NCBI RefSeq assembly: GCF_025147765.1
Contig: NZ_CP102265.1
Coordinates: 3,261,001-3,325,000, forward strand
Length of the DNA: 64,000 bases
Reading direction: 5' to 3'
Source of the DNA: Blautia obeum ATCC 29174
GTDB lineage: Bacteria > Bacillota > Clostridia > Lachnospirales > Lachnospiraceae
Shown: piece after piece, positions 35,455 to 43,636 of the stretch
Numbering within the stretch: position 1 is the stretch's first letter
Layout of the letters: each line of letters starts with the position of its first letter
Notes under the pieces: generated by a model
Told to the model about the DNA's origin: nothing
The model's database searches: none
The model's input: only the letters and a program-made list of their open reading frames with translations
Position numbers and translations under genes: made by a program

Positions 35455-36204
35455 TTAAATAGAAAGTAGAAATTCTGTTAAGTTTTCAATAGCATCTGGT
35501 TTTTCTGATAGTTCTTTCCCCATCAGTCCCTCTCCCATAATACTAGAATCCGCACTAAGAGACGCAGCGACTCGACTTGAATTCCATACAGCTTCATACA
35601 TCATTTCCTGATTCTCTTTTGTTACTTTATTGAGAACGTAATAAAATGGTTTTCGAATACTTTCCGATAATTCCCCGATTTTTTTGGAAAGCTGTAGGGA
35701 TTCATATGATGGATCTATGATTATCAATATCAAATCTACACCGTTATCAATTCCACGTCCAAAGTGTTCAATACCAGCCTCCATATCCATTAGCGCAAAT
35801 TGGTCTTCTGTAAGCCTGAGATTTTGGATAAATTGAGTCATAACTGTTCCCATAGCACAAGAACACCCTTCATTTGCCTGATGGATTTTTCCACTGCTCA
35901 TCAGTTTTACACCGTCCTTCAGACTATAATAATCTTCCGGTATATCATCTATAGTCCAGATTTCCTCAAAAAACTGATGAGTAAATTTTGATAACATCAT
36001 ATCATTTAAAACATTTTGCTTACCACTGAAATAATCTGTAAAATCTCTGGGAAGCTTCATACCTAGCTGTCGGTGTAGACCATAATTAGATTCATCGGAA
36101 TCAATTACCAAAATTTCTTTTCCTCGTCTGGCTAAAGCCTTAGCCAAAAGACTGGTTACTGTACTTTTTCCACATCCGCCTTTTCCGCAAACTGCTATTT
36201 TCAT
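35455..36204 (-). CDS. cooC: CooC-type nickel-insertion ATPase, copy 2
   Basis: 249 residues, MinD/SIMIBI fold: deviant P-loop GKGGCGKST at residues 7-15, VIDSDESN switch, MDMEAGIEHFGRG, and a CxC motif (ANEGCSCAMGT, about residues 112-114). The CxC pair holds nickel at the dimer interface in CooC of CO dehydrogenase systems. Last gene of the five-gene operon that starts with the other CooC. No CO dehydrogenase lies within the window. Confidence 0.9.
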   Translation of the reverse strand: MKIAVCGKGGCGKSTVTSLLAKALARRGKEILVIDSDESNYGLHRQLGMKLPRDFTDYFSGKQNVLNDMMLSKFTHQFFEEIWTIDDIPEDYYSLKDGVKLMSSGKIHQANEGCSCAMGTVMTQFIQNLRLTEDQFALMDMEAGIEHFGRGIDNGVDLILIIIDPSYESLQLSKKIGELSESIRKPFYYVLNKVTKENQEMMYEAVWNSSRVAASLSADSSIMGEGLMGKELSEKPDAIENLTEFLLSI

Positions 36205-36268
36205 CTCTATATTTACTCCTTTACCCGTAATTGATTATTTAATGACTTTTACTTTCCTTAAATGCTTC

Positions 36269-36463
36269 TTACTCCACTTCCTCCAGTTCTGTTCCTTCTG
36301 GAAGAATATATCCGCAGTTATCACATACTCCGTCCTCTGCAAGCATCCCGTCTTTCACAAAGGCTTCAATGCCTCCCGATTCATGACAGCGTGGACAATC
36401 TAATTCCTGTATCTTTTTCTGATTTCTTACATCCTGACAATTGGAAAATTCAATTTTACCCAT
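36269..36463 (-). CDS. Small zinc-ribbon protein
   Basis: 64 residues from ATG 36463 (GGAGG 8 nt upstream). Two CxxC knuckles, CPRCHES and CDNCGY, and an acidic tail. It overlaps nothing and lies 16 bp after the VWA gene. It could be a metal carrier or an adaptor for the MoxR-VWA pair; the family is not recognised. Confidence 0.75.
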   Translation of the reverse strand: MGKIEFSNCQDVRNQKKIQELDCPRCHESGGIEAFVKDGMLAEDGVCDNCGYILPEGTELEEVE

Positions 36464-36479
36464 AGTGATTCCTCCATTT

Positions 36480-38297
36480 TCATTCCATATCAATTTGTCT
36501 TCGCAAAAAAGTTCCTACCATACGGGAAAAATTGCTGATATTACGAATATAGGCAAAATCTTTTCCATAGATTCTCTTTTCCACGGAGAGCTCTTCTTCA
36601 TTCCCTACAAAAATACCAATTACGAAAATTCCCTGATTTCTGGCCCGACGCACCTCATATGCAGTATCTTTCGCAGCTTTTTCTCCGTCATAGATCTTGG
36701 GCTGGCGGGTTCCTGGTCGTTGTATGCTCATATCACAGGGTTTTCCATCACTTAATACGATTAAAATCTTATTTTTTTCCGGTCGCTCCATGAGAGAGGA
36801 AGAGACTGTTTTCAGTGCAAGCCCATCTCTGTTATTGGCATATGCCCGAAATTGAAAGATTCTTTCATTTGTTTCCCTTGGATCTTCATAATCCCGAAAT
36901 CTCTGAAGTACTGTATATCCCCAGAAAGCACAGTATCCTGTCACCCGATGAGGAATTCCTGCCTGGCTTAATGCTTCACTGATAATATATCCCTGAGCCG
37001 CTACCTGAGCCTGTCTGTCAGCCTGGGAACCACTGGAATCAATCAGGACGTCTATTACAAACTCAGAATCATCAGATCTTTTTTTTCTATTAAATAACTT
37101 GTCATCGTCTGTTCTTCCAATTTTCCATAACCTCTCAGGAACAAGCTGCCCTGCATCAGATCTGCTGACAAAATCATCCTTTCGGATTATAAATGCCCGT
37201 TTCAGTGACTCTGCCAACACAGAAATATTTCTTTTGATGATCCAGTGATTATTTCCATAATAGGCTTTATTTTTTTCAAACTGCAGCTGAGAAAAACGGT
37301 ATTGATTATTTTTTATCACAGGGCTCTGTAAAATTCCATCTGTAAGATACAGGATACAGTTTTTATGGATTCCTGTACAAAATTTCCGGTTGACTCTGAC
37401 CTGCTCCGATTCACTTAGATACGATTTTCCGTAATTCAGTTCCACATATTCCCGTATTCGTCGCACTGCCTGTGGATTTATATTTTCCGAGCTTTTCGGA
37501 ACTTCTTCATTTTCCGGCGAGAAATAAAATCTTTTTTTCTTTTTGTTTCTGATATCCAGACTCATCATCTTTTTTTTGAGATTAGAAAGATATTTTTGAA
37601 TGATGTCTTCCATCTGTTCATCTGTCATGCATTCCTGCCACGCGTCATTGGCCAATGCCATATCCGGCAAATTCAGAATCTTCTCCAGATTTCCATTTCT
37701 TTTTTCAAAAGAGGGATCCAGAACATGATTATAAATCTCGTCTATCACGTTTATGACATCTTCCGTATTTTCCGCATCCTTCAGAGAAAGAATCTTGTAC
37801 AATGCAATCTCTGCCTGTGGCTCCATTCCCTTATCGTCTGTGTTCTCCAGAACATGCCTTATATACAGAAGCCTAATCCTGTGAATCAGGTCTGTTCCAG
37901 CTTTGTCTGATACTTGCTCTTCCTCGGCTTTTTCCAATTCTCTGAACGCCTGTTCTCTGATTTCCTTTGTTCCCAAACGTTCTCGAATGATAAAACGATT
38001 CACTGCAGCATCCATGCATAATCCAGTAAGAGGCAAAAGCATATCTTCTCCAGCAGAAAAATATATTTTTTTCATCAAATACATGCCAAGTTTCTTCTGA
38101 TCAAAATATCGTGCAAAGGCACCCTGCTTCACTGCCTCATATAGAACCGTTTGTTTTGAATAAACATATTTTTCTGTGTCCGGTTCAAATTCTATATCAT
38201 AATCACCACTGACTGTCCAAAAAAGATTTCTGATACGATTGCTGACCTCCAGACGATGTTCTTCCAGTTGTTCCGCCGGCCATCTGACATCCTCCAT
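36480..38297 (-). CDS. VWA-domain protein (NorD/CobT-like)
   Basis: 605 residues. The N-terminal two thirds is an alpha-helical, charged region; the C-terminal third is a von Willebrand A domain with MIDAS DSSGSQ (about 416-421), conserved Thr/Asp (VLSDGKPCD) and RRARNQGIFVIGIFVG. Such proteins partner with MoxR AAA+ ATPases to insert metals or activate enzymes (NorQ/NorD, CbbQ/CbbO, magnesium and cobalt chelatases). GGGGG precedes the start; 6 bp after the MoxR gene. Confidence 0.88.
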   Translation of the reverse strand: MEDVRWPAEQLEEHRLEVSNRIRNLFWTVSGDYDIEFEPDTEKYVYSKQTVLYEAVKQGAFARYFDQKKLGMYLMKKIYFSAGEDMLLPLTGLCMDAAVNRFIIRERLGTKEIREQAFRELEKAEEEQVSDKAGTDLIHRIRLLYIRHVLENTDDKGMEPQAEIALYKILSLKDAENTEDVINVIDEIYNHVLDPSFEKRNGNLEKILNLPDMALANDAWQECMTDEQMEDIIQKYLSNLKKKMMSLDIRNKKKKRFYFSPENEEVPKSSENINPQAVRRIREYVELNYGKSYLSESEQVRVNRKFCTGIHKNCILYLTDGILQSPVIKNNQYRFSQLQFEKNKAYYGNNHWIIKRNISVLAESLKRAFIIRKDDFVSRSDAGQLVPERLWKIGRTDDDKLFNRKKRSDDSEFVIDVLIDSSGSQADRQAQVAAQGYIISEALSQAGIPHRVTGYCAFWGYTVLQRFRDYEDPRETNERIFQFRAYANNRDGLALKTVSSSLMERPEKNKILIVLSDGKPCDMSIQRPGTRQPKIYDGEKAAKDTAYEVRRARNQGIFVIGIFVGNEEELSVEKRIYGKDFAYIRNISNFSRMVGTFLRRQIDME

Positions 38298-38303
38298 ACA
38301 AGT

Positions 38304-39236
38304 TTACCCCCATATGTCTTTTCCGGTCCAGGAAGATGGGATTCTGGTAGAAACCACATCTTCTACGATCTCTTTTTCAAATACATCAAAACTTTTATTT
38401 ATGATCCCCATCTGGATTGCTTCAATTGGAGAAAGTCCGCTTCTTGTTGCTTTTACAGCAGAAACCAATCCTCTCAGGTCGAGAGATTTTGTTGAGATTT
38501 CTCCATGATAAGCTTTGATCTGCAAATCCAGAAACAGTCCTGCAAAAGCTTTCAATGCACTTTTTTTCCCCTCTGGAAAATGTTGTCTTAATACAAAAAG
38601 GACACTATCCTCATCCATTTCAGGCATATCAATTACCATAAACCTTGAAATCAATGCTTCATTTAGATCTCTGGTACCTGCGTAACCATAATTCATCGTG
38701 CCGATAAATCGTGTTGCCGGATGAAGTAAAATCCTGTTATATCCTGGAATATCGATTCTGCGCCGATGATCCAGTGTGGCATGCAGTACAGAGACCGCAT
38801 CATTTTTTGCCATATTGATTTCGTCCAGGATTCCAAATCCTCCAAATTCCGCGCATTGGTAGATGGGGCCTTTCCGAAGGCGAACCTCATTATTTATAAA
38901 GGTATCCGTTCCAATCAGATCGGCACTGTCTGTATTTACATGAAAAGAAATGTCGTATTCCGGTCTTCCGAATATCCATGCCAGTGTCTCACATAGTACA
39001 TTTTTCCCTGTAGCTTTCGCACCGGAAAGTAACAGGTTATCTCCCTGAAGAAGCGCTGCTATTGACATTTCCAGAATCTTTTTCCCATAAAACAGGATAT
39101 CCGGTTTTTCTACCCGTTCCTTTACCTGATCCTCTACCTCATAACGCATGTGAAAATCTCTCAGTTCTCCAATTAGTTCCTGCGCTATCTTCTGGTCTTC
39201 TAAATATTTTTCTATTTCTGCCCAATGATTTCTCAT
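38304..39236 (-). CDS. MoxR/NorQ-family AAA+ ATPase
   Basis: 310 residues. Walker A SGAKATGKNVL (about 75-85), Walker B GILDEINMAK, sensor 1 GTMNYGYAGT, and Arg finger region ALISRFMVIDMPE. Presumed hexamer that remodels a target together with the VWA protein encoded next. Eighty-five bp downstream of cooC copy 1. Confidence 0.9.
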   Translation of the reverse strand: MRNHWAEIEKYLEDQKIAQELIGELRDFHMRYEVEDQVKERVEKPDILFYGKKILEMSIAALLQGDNLLLSGAKATGKNVLCETLAWIFGRPEYDISFHVNTDSADLIGTDTFINNEVRLRKGPIYQCAEFGGFGILDEINMAKNDAVSVLHATLDHRRRIDIPGYNRILLHPATRFIGTMNYGYAGTRDLNEALISRFMVIDMPEMDEDSVLFVLRQHFPEGKKSALKAFAGLFLDLQIKAYHGEISTKSLDLRGLVSAVKATRSGLSPIEAIQMGIINKSFDVFEKEIVEDVVSTRIPSSWTGKDIWG

Positions 39237-39321
39237 GAAGATTTTCCTTTCTTTACAATTAGTTATGCCAAATCAGATAATATTTCTGTTTACTCAATCT
39301 TCAAACTTTCAATCCTCCAAC

Positions 39322-40092
39322 TCACAATCCCAACTTCTTTACAATTTCTCCCAGTGCACTTCTTACAGGAGAATCTTTCGGAAGCTGTATGATCGGCTTT
39401 CCATCACAGTCATACTGATATACCTGGTCATCATGTGGCACAACCCCTAACAATTCCAGTCCCTGATTTCGAATTTCTTCCAGAGTTCCGGCATCCAGTT
39501 TTCCATCTGGAACACGATTCACGATTAATCCAGTTTTCTGTGGTTTAAAGTTTAACTCCTTCATCAGCTTTGCAATACGTCCGGCTGCCTGAACACCTCT
39601 TCTGGAACAGTCACTTACAAGAATCGCAACTTCCATCATTGGCAGGATTCCTCTGCTGATATGTTCCATACCTGCTTCGTTATCAACCACAATATATGGA
39701 TAATGGCTTTGCAGTTTCTGAACCTGGGTCTGCACAAGACCATTTACAAAACAATAGCAGCCTTGTCCCTGGGTTCGCCCCATTACCATCAGATCATAAT
39801 CATCTTCTTCCGCAATCGCATCAGAAAGACGCATTTCCAGATATGCCTGTTTCGTCATACCGGATGGGATCTGATATCGTGGATCTACGCCTGCCCGCTC
39901 AATTTCTTCTCTCAGCTCTCCAAGTGTGATCTCCGGCTCCACACCAAGCACTTCATTTAAATTGGCATTCGCATCTGCATCCACGGCCAGAACCGGACGT
40001 TTCCCACTTTCACACAAATACTGGATCAATAATCCACAAAGTGTTGTTTTTCCTACGCCGCCTTTTCCTGATATTGCAATTACATGTCCCAT
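39322..40092 (-). CDS. cooC: CooC-type nickel-insertion ATPase, copy 1
   Basis: 256 residues: P-loop GKGGVGKTT (8-16), AVDADANANLNEVLG, VDNEAGMEHISRG and a CxC motif (GQGCYCFVNG, about 112-114). Clear relative of CooC1/AcsF maturation factors. First gene of the operon, with AGGAGG upstream and a repressed promoter at 40144-40171. It and copy 2 differ enough to act as a heterodimer or on different targets. Confidence 0.92.
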   Translation of the reverse strand: MGHVIAISGKGGVGKTTLCGLLIQYLCESGKRPVLAVDADANANLNEVLGVEPEITLGELREEIERAGVDPRYQIPSGMTKQAYLEMRLSDAIAEEDDYDLMVMGRTQGQGCYCFVNGLVQTQVQKLQSHYPYIVVDNEAGMEHISRGILPMMEVAILVSDCSRRGVQAAGRIAKLMKELNFKPQKTGLIVNRVPDGKLDAGTLEEIRNQGLELLGVVPHDDQVYQYDCDGKPIIQLPKDSPVRSALGEIVKKLGL

Positions 40093-40119
40093 GTTTTTCC
40101 TCCTAATATTCTGAACAAT

Positions 40120-40235
40120 CTGTTGACTTTTTCTTTAAACCCCATTATAGTTGTTACTATATAAATTACAATAATCAATCTTTGAGATTTGTATGGCTAC
40201 TCAACACATCAGAAAAATTGTTGAGGAATCATACG
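40120..40235. promoter_or_regulatory. Divergent promoter-operator, cooC operon / TetR
   Basis: On the minus strand -35 TTGTAA, N16, -10 TATAAT. An inverted repeat TTGTTA-N9-TTACAA (40151-40171) spans the promoter. A second inverted repeat, CTCAAC/GTTGAG (about 40200-40228), lies toward the TetR gene. The whole segment is closely copied at 41487-41605. Confidence 0.75.
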
Positions 40236-40260
40236 ATACCAAATAATACAGGAGTATATA

Positions 40261-40908
40261 ATGTCAGAAAAAACCAGAAAACAAGATCGCCGTACCCGCT
40301 ATACCAGGCAAACCATAAAAAATACGTTCTTAGAATTGTTAACGCAGAAAAGTTTTACGAAAATTACAGTTACAGAGATCTGCAAAAATGCTGAAATCAA
40401 CCGTGGCACTTTTTATCTTCATTACTACGATATCCATGATGTATTATCAGATATTTTTAATGATATGACTCAGGATATGTTAACAACTGTAGATCATTTA
40501 TTCTGTCTAAATCAAAAAAGCTGTTCCTATCCGTTCTGTCAGAAAATACAGATGGAATCACAATACAGGGCACTGTTTCTGGATGATGCAATTGCCCCTA
40601 TTCTTCTGGAAAAAATAGCAGAAAATACAAAAGAAGGCTATGTGACCTGGCTTATGTCACACAGCCTCCTGACCTTTGAACAGGCAGAATCGGTTTTTTA
40701 TTTTCAAATGAACGGCTGCCTTTCCATCAACAGACTGATGCTCCGCAATCACTGTAATGACTGGAAACAGATTCAGACAGTAATCGACAAATTTATCAAA
40801 GCCGGACTGGAAAGTTTTCTGATTCATGATCAGAGGGAAGAAAATGCTTCCGATAATTTTTGCAGTAAAATTTCTCCAACTGTTACCGCATCTTCTACAC
40901 TCAGATAA
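40261..40908 (+). CDS. TetR-family regulator
   Basis: 215 residues; TetR_N helix-turn-helix at residues 18-60 (TVTEICKNAEINRGTFYLHYYDI), variable ligand domain rich in Cys (CLNQKSCSYPFC). Divergent from the cooC operon and convergent with DUF3786, whose end it overlaps by 79 bp. It is the obvious candidate to bind the TTGTWA-N9-TTACAA operators at both promoters. AGGAG 6 nt before ATG. Confidence 0.88.
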   Translation: MSEKTRKQDRRTRYTRQTIKNTFLELLTQKSFTKITVTEICKNAEINRGTFYLHYYDIHDVLSDIFNDMTQDMLTTVDHLFCLNQKSCSYPFCQKIQMESQYRALFLDDAIAPILLEKIAENTKEGYVTWLMSHSLLTFEQAESVFYFQMNGCLSINRLMLRNHCNDWKQIQTVIDKFIKAGLESFLIHDQREENASDNFCSKISPTVTASSTLR

Positions 40909-41456
40909 TGATCGGCATGATCTTGAAGAAATAGTTTTCCCGATGCAGGAAATTCTTCATCCGCAAACCATATCTTTAAAGTTACCGGATATCTTGGCAG
41001 AACTGGAAAAACAGCACACAGATCCGCCTTTGTCTCTGTGAATTCTGCACCCAGACTTGTACATGCTTTCTGAATTTTCTCAGGCTCTTTGTCCTGCAAA
41101 AGTTTTTCCAGTTTCTGCTCTGCAGTCCGGTCAAACTTGGTTCCTCGAATCAATCCATCTTTCAGGTTACCAAAAGTAATGAGCTTCTGTGAACCTTCTG
41201 TTCCATCGGCCATATCCAGATAATGCAGCAATATCAGATAATGCCATTCATCCATATTTGAGTTAATACGAAACTCAGGGAGTTGAATTTCAATCGTTTC
41301 ATAAAAACTCAGTACTTCAAGCGCATTCCGGCTGCTATGAAAAACAGCCCCACTTTTTGCAGCAATATCCTCTCCAGAACGATTTTGCAGCCGTTTTACT
41401 GCCGCCTGCAACATTTCCTGAAATGCACGATTTTCTGTTTGATTTTTGTATTCCAT
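40830..41456 (-). CDS. DUF3786 protein
   Basis: 208 residues; YLILLHYLDMADGTEGSQKL, GLIRGTKFDRTAEQKLEKLL, AVFPVLPRYPVTLKIWFADE and HYLSVEDAVTVGEILLQ are typical of DUF3786, a family common near corrinoid and CO dehydrogenase/acetyl-CoA synthase genes of anaerobes. Function unknown; a putative zinc/iron or corrinoid-dependent activity partner is inference. AAAGGAG before the ATG. Its promoter duplicates that of cooC copy 1. Confidence 0.85.
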   Translation of the reverse strand: MEYKNQTENRAFQEMLQAAVKRLQNRSGEDIAAKSGAVFHSSRNALEVLSFYETIEIQLPEFRINSNMDEWHYLILLHYLDMADGTEGSQKLITFGNLKDGLIRGTKFDRTAEQKLEKLLQDKEPEKIQKACTSLGAEFTETKADLCAVFPVLPRYPVTLKIWFADEEFPASGKLFLQDHADHYLSVEDAVTVGEILLQKLSEAFSSL

Positions 41457-41486
41457 AAACTCTCCTTTGCCGTAAGTTTCATTACT

Positions 41487-41605
41487 GTGTTGACTTTTCC
41501 TTTAATCCCCATTATAGTTGTAATTATATTATTTACAATCATCAAACATTAAAAAATGTACAGTTTATCAACACATTAAAAAGAACTGTTGAGAACTTAG
41601 GACGT
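41487..41605. promoter_or_regulatory. Divergent promoter-operator, DUF3786 / Rrf2
   Basis: Minus strand TTGTAA, N16, TATAAT promoter overlapped by the inverted repeat TTGTAA-N9-TTACAA (41518-41538), then the conserved leader ending AAAAGTCAAC. A TCAACA/TGTTGA inverted repeat (about 41568-41595) follows. Same layout as 40120-40235. Confidence 0.75.
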
Positions 41606-41683
41606 TTTAAACAAACCAAAAATATTTTCACCCCAAAACGTGAAAACAAGATTATTATATCATACTACAAGGAGCTTCTTATC

Positions 41684-42133
41684 ATGAAATACTCAACGAA
41701 ATTAAGTGATACTGTTCATGTGATGGTTCTGATTGCTATCAACCAGGAAAAATCCCTCTCCAGTGCCTCAATTGCAGAAAGTGTCCATACAAATCCCGGC
41801 TTTGTACGCCAGCTTATGTTAAAACTAAAAAAAGCGGAACTTATGACCAGTGTAGCCGGACATGCCCGTCCTTCTCTTTCAAAACCAGCAGAACAGATTA
41901 CATTGCTGGATATTTATAAAGCAGTTGAAGGTGATAAACCTTTGCTTCATTTAGATACTCATACCAACCCTGATTGCGGCGTTGGCATTAACATTCAGTT
42001 ATCTTTGCAGGGATTTTACAATGAAATTCAAAAGGATGCCGAAGAAAAAATGAATACGATTACTTTACAGGATATCATAGATACCTACTATCAGCGGACA
42101 TCTATAGAAAATAACTTACAGAATATTATTTAA
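41684..42133 (+). CDS. Rrf2-family transcriptional regulator
   Basis: 149 residues with winged helix-turn-helix (LSSASIAESVHTNPGFVRQLM, wing with GHARPSLSKPAEQITLLDIYKAVEG). It has one cysteine (NPDCGVG), not the three of IscR-like iron-sulphur sensors, so a cluster is doubtful. AAGGAGC before the ATG. Divergent from DUF3786 and followed by the stump of a metallo-hydrolase gene. Confidence 0.88.
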   Translation: MKYSTKLSDTVHVMVLIAINQEKSLSSASIAESVHTNPGFVRQLMLKLKKAELMTSVAGHARPSLSKPAEQITLLDIYKAVEGDKPLLHLDTHTNPDCGVGINIQLSLQGFYNEIQKDAEEKMNTITLQDIIDTYYQRTSIENNLQNII

Positions 42134-42148
42134 CAGGAGAACACTTTC

Positions 42149-42218
42149 ATGTACCTTCAGCAAATACGAAATGCCACCATTTTTTATATTATGGCGGAAA
42201 AAAATATTAATTGATCCT
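42149..42218 (+). pseudogene. 5' stump of an MBL-fold metallo-hydrolase gene
   Basis: MYLQQIRNATI is the characteristic start of an MBL-fold hydrolase family; after a one-base frame change the reading KKILIDPS matches its first beta strand (F/ILIDPM). The rest is missing because IS-like sequence begins directly after. An AGGAG site precedes the ATG, so the gene was once second after Rrf2. Confidence 0.7.
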
Positions 42219-42350
42219 TCAGAGCATCCTCTAGTTCATTCTGATCGAGGATGTCATTATCGTTGGGTGGAATGAGTCCATTTCAATATAGACGTAGTTT
42301 AGGAATAGCAATTTAGTCCAAGAAAACGTCCCCCCCGGGTTGCAATAACT
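42219..42350 (+). pseudogene. Relic of an IS3-family transposase (internal deletion)
   Basis: Reads EHPLVHSDRGCHYRW (the second catalytic-Asp block) and then, joined in frame with a large deletion, GGMSPFQYRRSLGIAI-stop, the usual OrfB C-terminus. TCCAAGAAAACGTCC after the stop resembles an IS end. It is unrelated in sequence to the intact IS at 25465. Confidence 0.8.
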
Positions 42351-42357
42351 TTTGCAT

Positions 42358-43080
42358 TCAACCGTTCTGTCTTGCACCCATAAGCTCGATTCCGGTTCCT
42401 GTGATGTGTGTCTGGAGGTCTTTTGTATAATCACCACCGGAAAGTGCGATACCGAAAAGTCTCTCGCTGGATTCACAGATATCAAGAGCTTTCATAACAC
42501 CTCTTGCTGATTCAACAGCTGCCATGATCAGGACACTTCCTTCCGGAAGTCCAAATTCTTTTTCTGCTGAAATGATCTCACGCTCTACAAGCTGCACATC
42601 CTGTGCACTTTCTGTCTTAGGAATACGAATAGAATCACATCCACCGGCTACTGAACAACGAATGTCTTCTTTCCAGTAAGGGCTGTCCAGTCCGTTGATT
42701 CTGACTACTCGTTCACAAACACGATAATTAATCGTCTTAAGTGCATGATAGAGTGAAAAACGTGCTGCATCTTTCTGATTTTCTGCTACTGCATCTTCCA
42801 TATCCAGCATGATGGAATCCGGTTTGTAAATATATGGATCTTTGATAAGTCCTGGTTTCTGTGCATTTCTGACAAATATAGAAAAAATTCCCGCCAATGG
42901 TAAAATGATTACAAGCTGTCTCAAAAGTGAAATAACCAGTGATTCCATACCTCCATCCAGTGCCTGATAAATTCTCTGATAAGCAACATTGATTCCGGCA
43001 AACAAGAAACTTAAAGAAATCACCCTCATTGCACCGATAAATATGTTCTTGACTGCCTGCATTTTGTTGCTTTCCGCCAT
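42358..43080 (-). pseudogene. Chimeric open frame: MATE fragment fused to CitE fragment
   Basis: 240 codons from ATG 43080 (GAGGAG upstream). MAESNKM (MATE N-terminus) jumps to an internal MATE region (GAMRVISLSFLFAGINVAYQ, LVISLLRQLVIILPLA), then at about residue 75 to the beta subunit of citrate lyase (CitE/HpcH): KPDSIMLDMEDAV, RVVRINGLDSPYWKED, IRIPKTESAQDV, MAAVESARGVM, GIALSGGDYTKD. The CitE barrel stops about 90 residues short. Neither half can be functional as usual, but the frame is open throughout and has a ribosome site. Confidence 0.85.
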
Positions 43081-43110
43081 TTTTGTTCTAACTCCTCTCT
43101 TTTCTGGCAC

Positions 43111-43172
43111 AAAAAAAGTGCACACCCTGTCTTATAAGCTGGACTTACGCTCACAGGCTACACACTTTTTTT
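43111..43172 (-). terminator. Long intrinsic terminator of the 73-codon gene
   Basis: AAAAAAAGTG (43111-43120) and CACTTTTTTT (43163-43172) close a long hairpin that also pairs ACACCCTGT with ACAGGCTACA. The same structure occurs at 55617-55676. Confidence 0.75.
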
Positions 43173-43212
43173 CATGACGAATATTATATTTTAAACTTAC
43201 TGACCGTCCCTT

Positions 43213-43434
43213 TTATTCCGTAAATGTATATCGTACAAAAGAGCCGTTATTATCTCCTGTTACGATTACAATGTCTCCACTCTCATTACTTGTAGTTTCC
43301 AGGATCGGGAATCTTCCATTTTCTTTTACATAAGCTTCCGGGCTGGCTGCTTCTGCCTCTATCAATGTTTTTTTGCTGTATTGTTCTCCTCCACATGGAT
43401 TTATATCCTCAATAAAAATTTCATACTCATGCAT
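43213..43434 (-). CDS. 73-residue protein of unknown family
   Basis: MHEYEIFIEDINPCGGEQYS at the start, then ASPEAYVKENGRFP and GDNNGSFVRYTFTE at the end. No TM or signal segment. AGGAGG lies 8 nt before the ATG, and a TTGCAA-N17-TATAAT promoter lies upstream. The near-identical reading in copy B (with mostly silent changes, such as S/N and I/V) suggests it was under selection. I do not recognise the family. Confidence 0.75.
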   Translation of the reverse strand: MHEYEIFIEDINPCGGEQYSKKTLIEAEAASPEAYVKENGRFPILETTSNESGDIVIVTGDNNGSFVRYTFTE

Positions 43435-43465
43435 ATCTGCTTCCTCCTGAAATTAATTTTGTAAA

Positions 43466-43550
43466 GGCGAGTAACGTATATTTTGCTTTTCTGCATGATT
43501 ACGCCACTCGCCACTATCTTTATTATAAAACTATTTTATTCTGGTTGCAA
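43466..43550 (-). promoter_or_regulatory. Promoter and leader hairpin of the 73-codon gene
   Basis: Minus strand TTGCAA (43545-43550), N17, TATAAT (43522-43527), then a leader hairpin GGCGAGT/ACTCGCC (43466-43472, 43506-43512). Absent from copy B. Confidence 0.7.
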
Positions 43551-43636
43551 AAGCAGTTTTTACTAAAAAAGCACCTTCTGTTTTTAGTCATTATTACCAC
43601 AGCAGAATACGATTCTAAATCTCTTAAATGCTTTTT

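Larger units (their letters stand above)
43055..43607. repeat. Long direct repeat, copy A
   Basis: The run from the MATE start through the terminator, the 73-codon gene and the tip of an MFS gene (last codons before CTAAAAACAGAAGG) is nearly identical to 55568-55969 apart from a deletion of the gene start in copy B. Confidence 0.85.
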
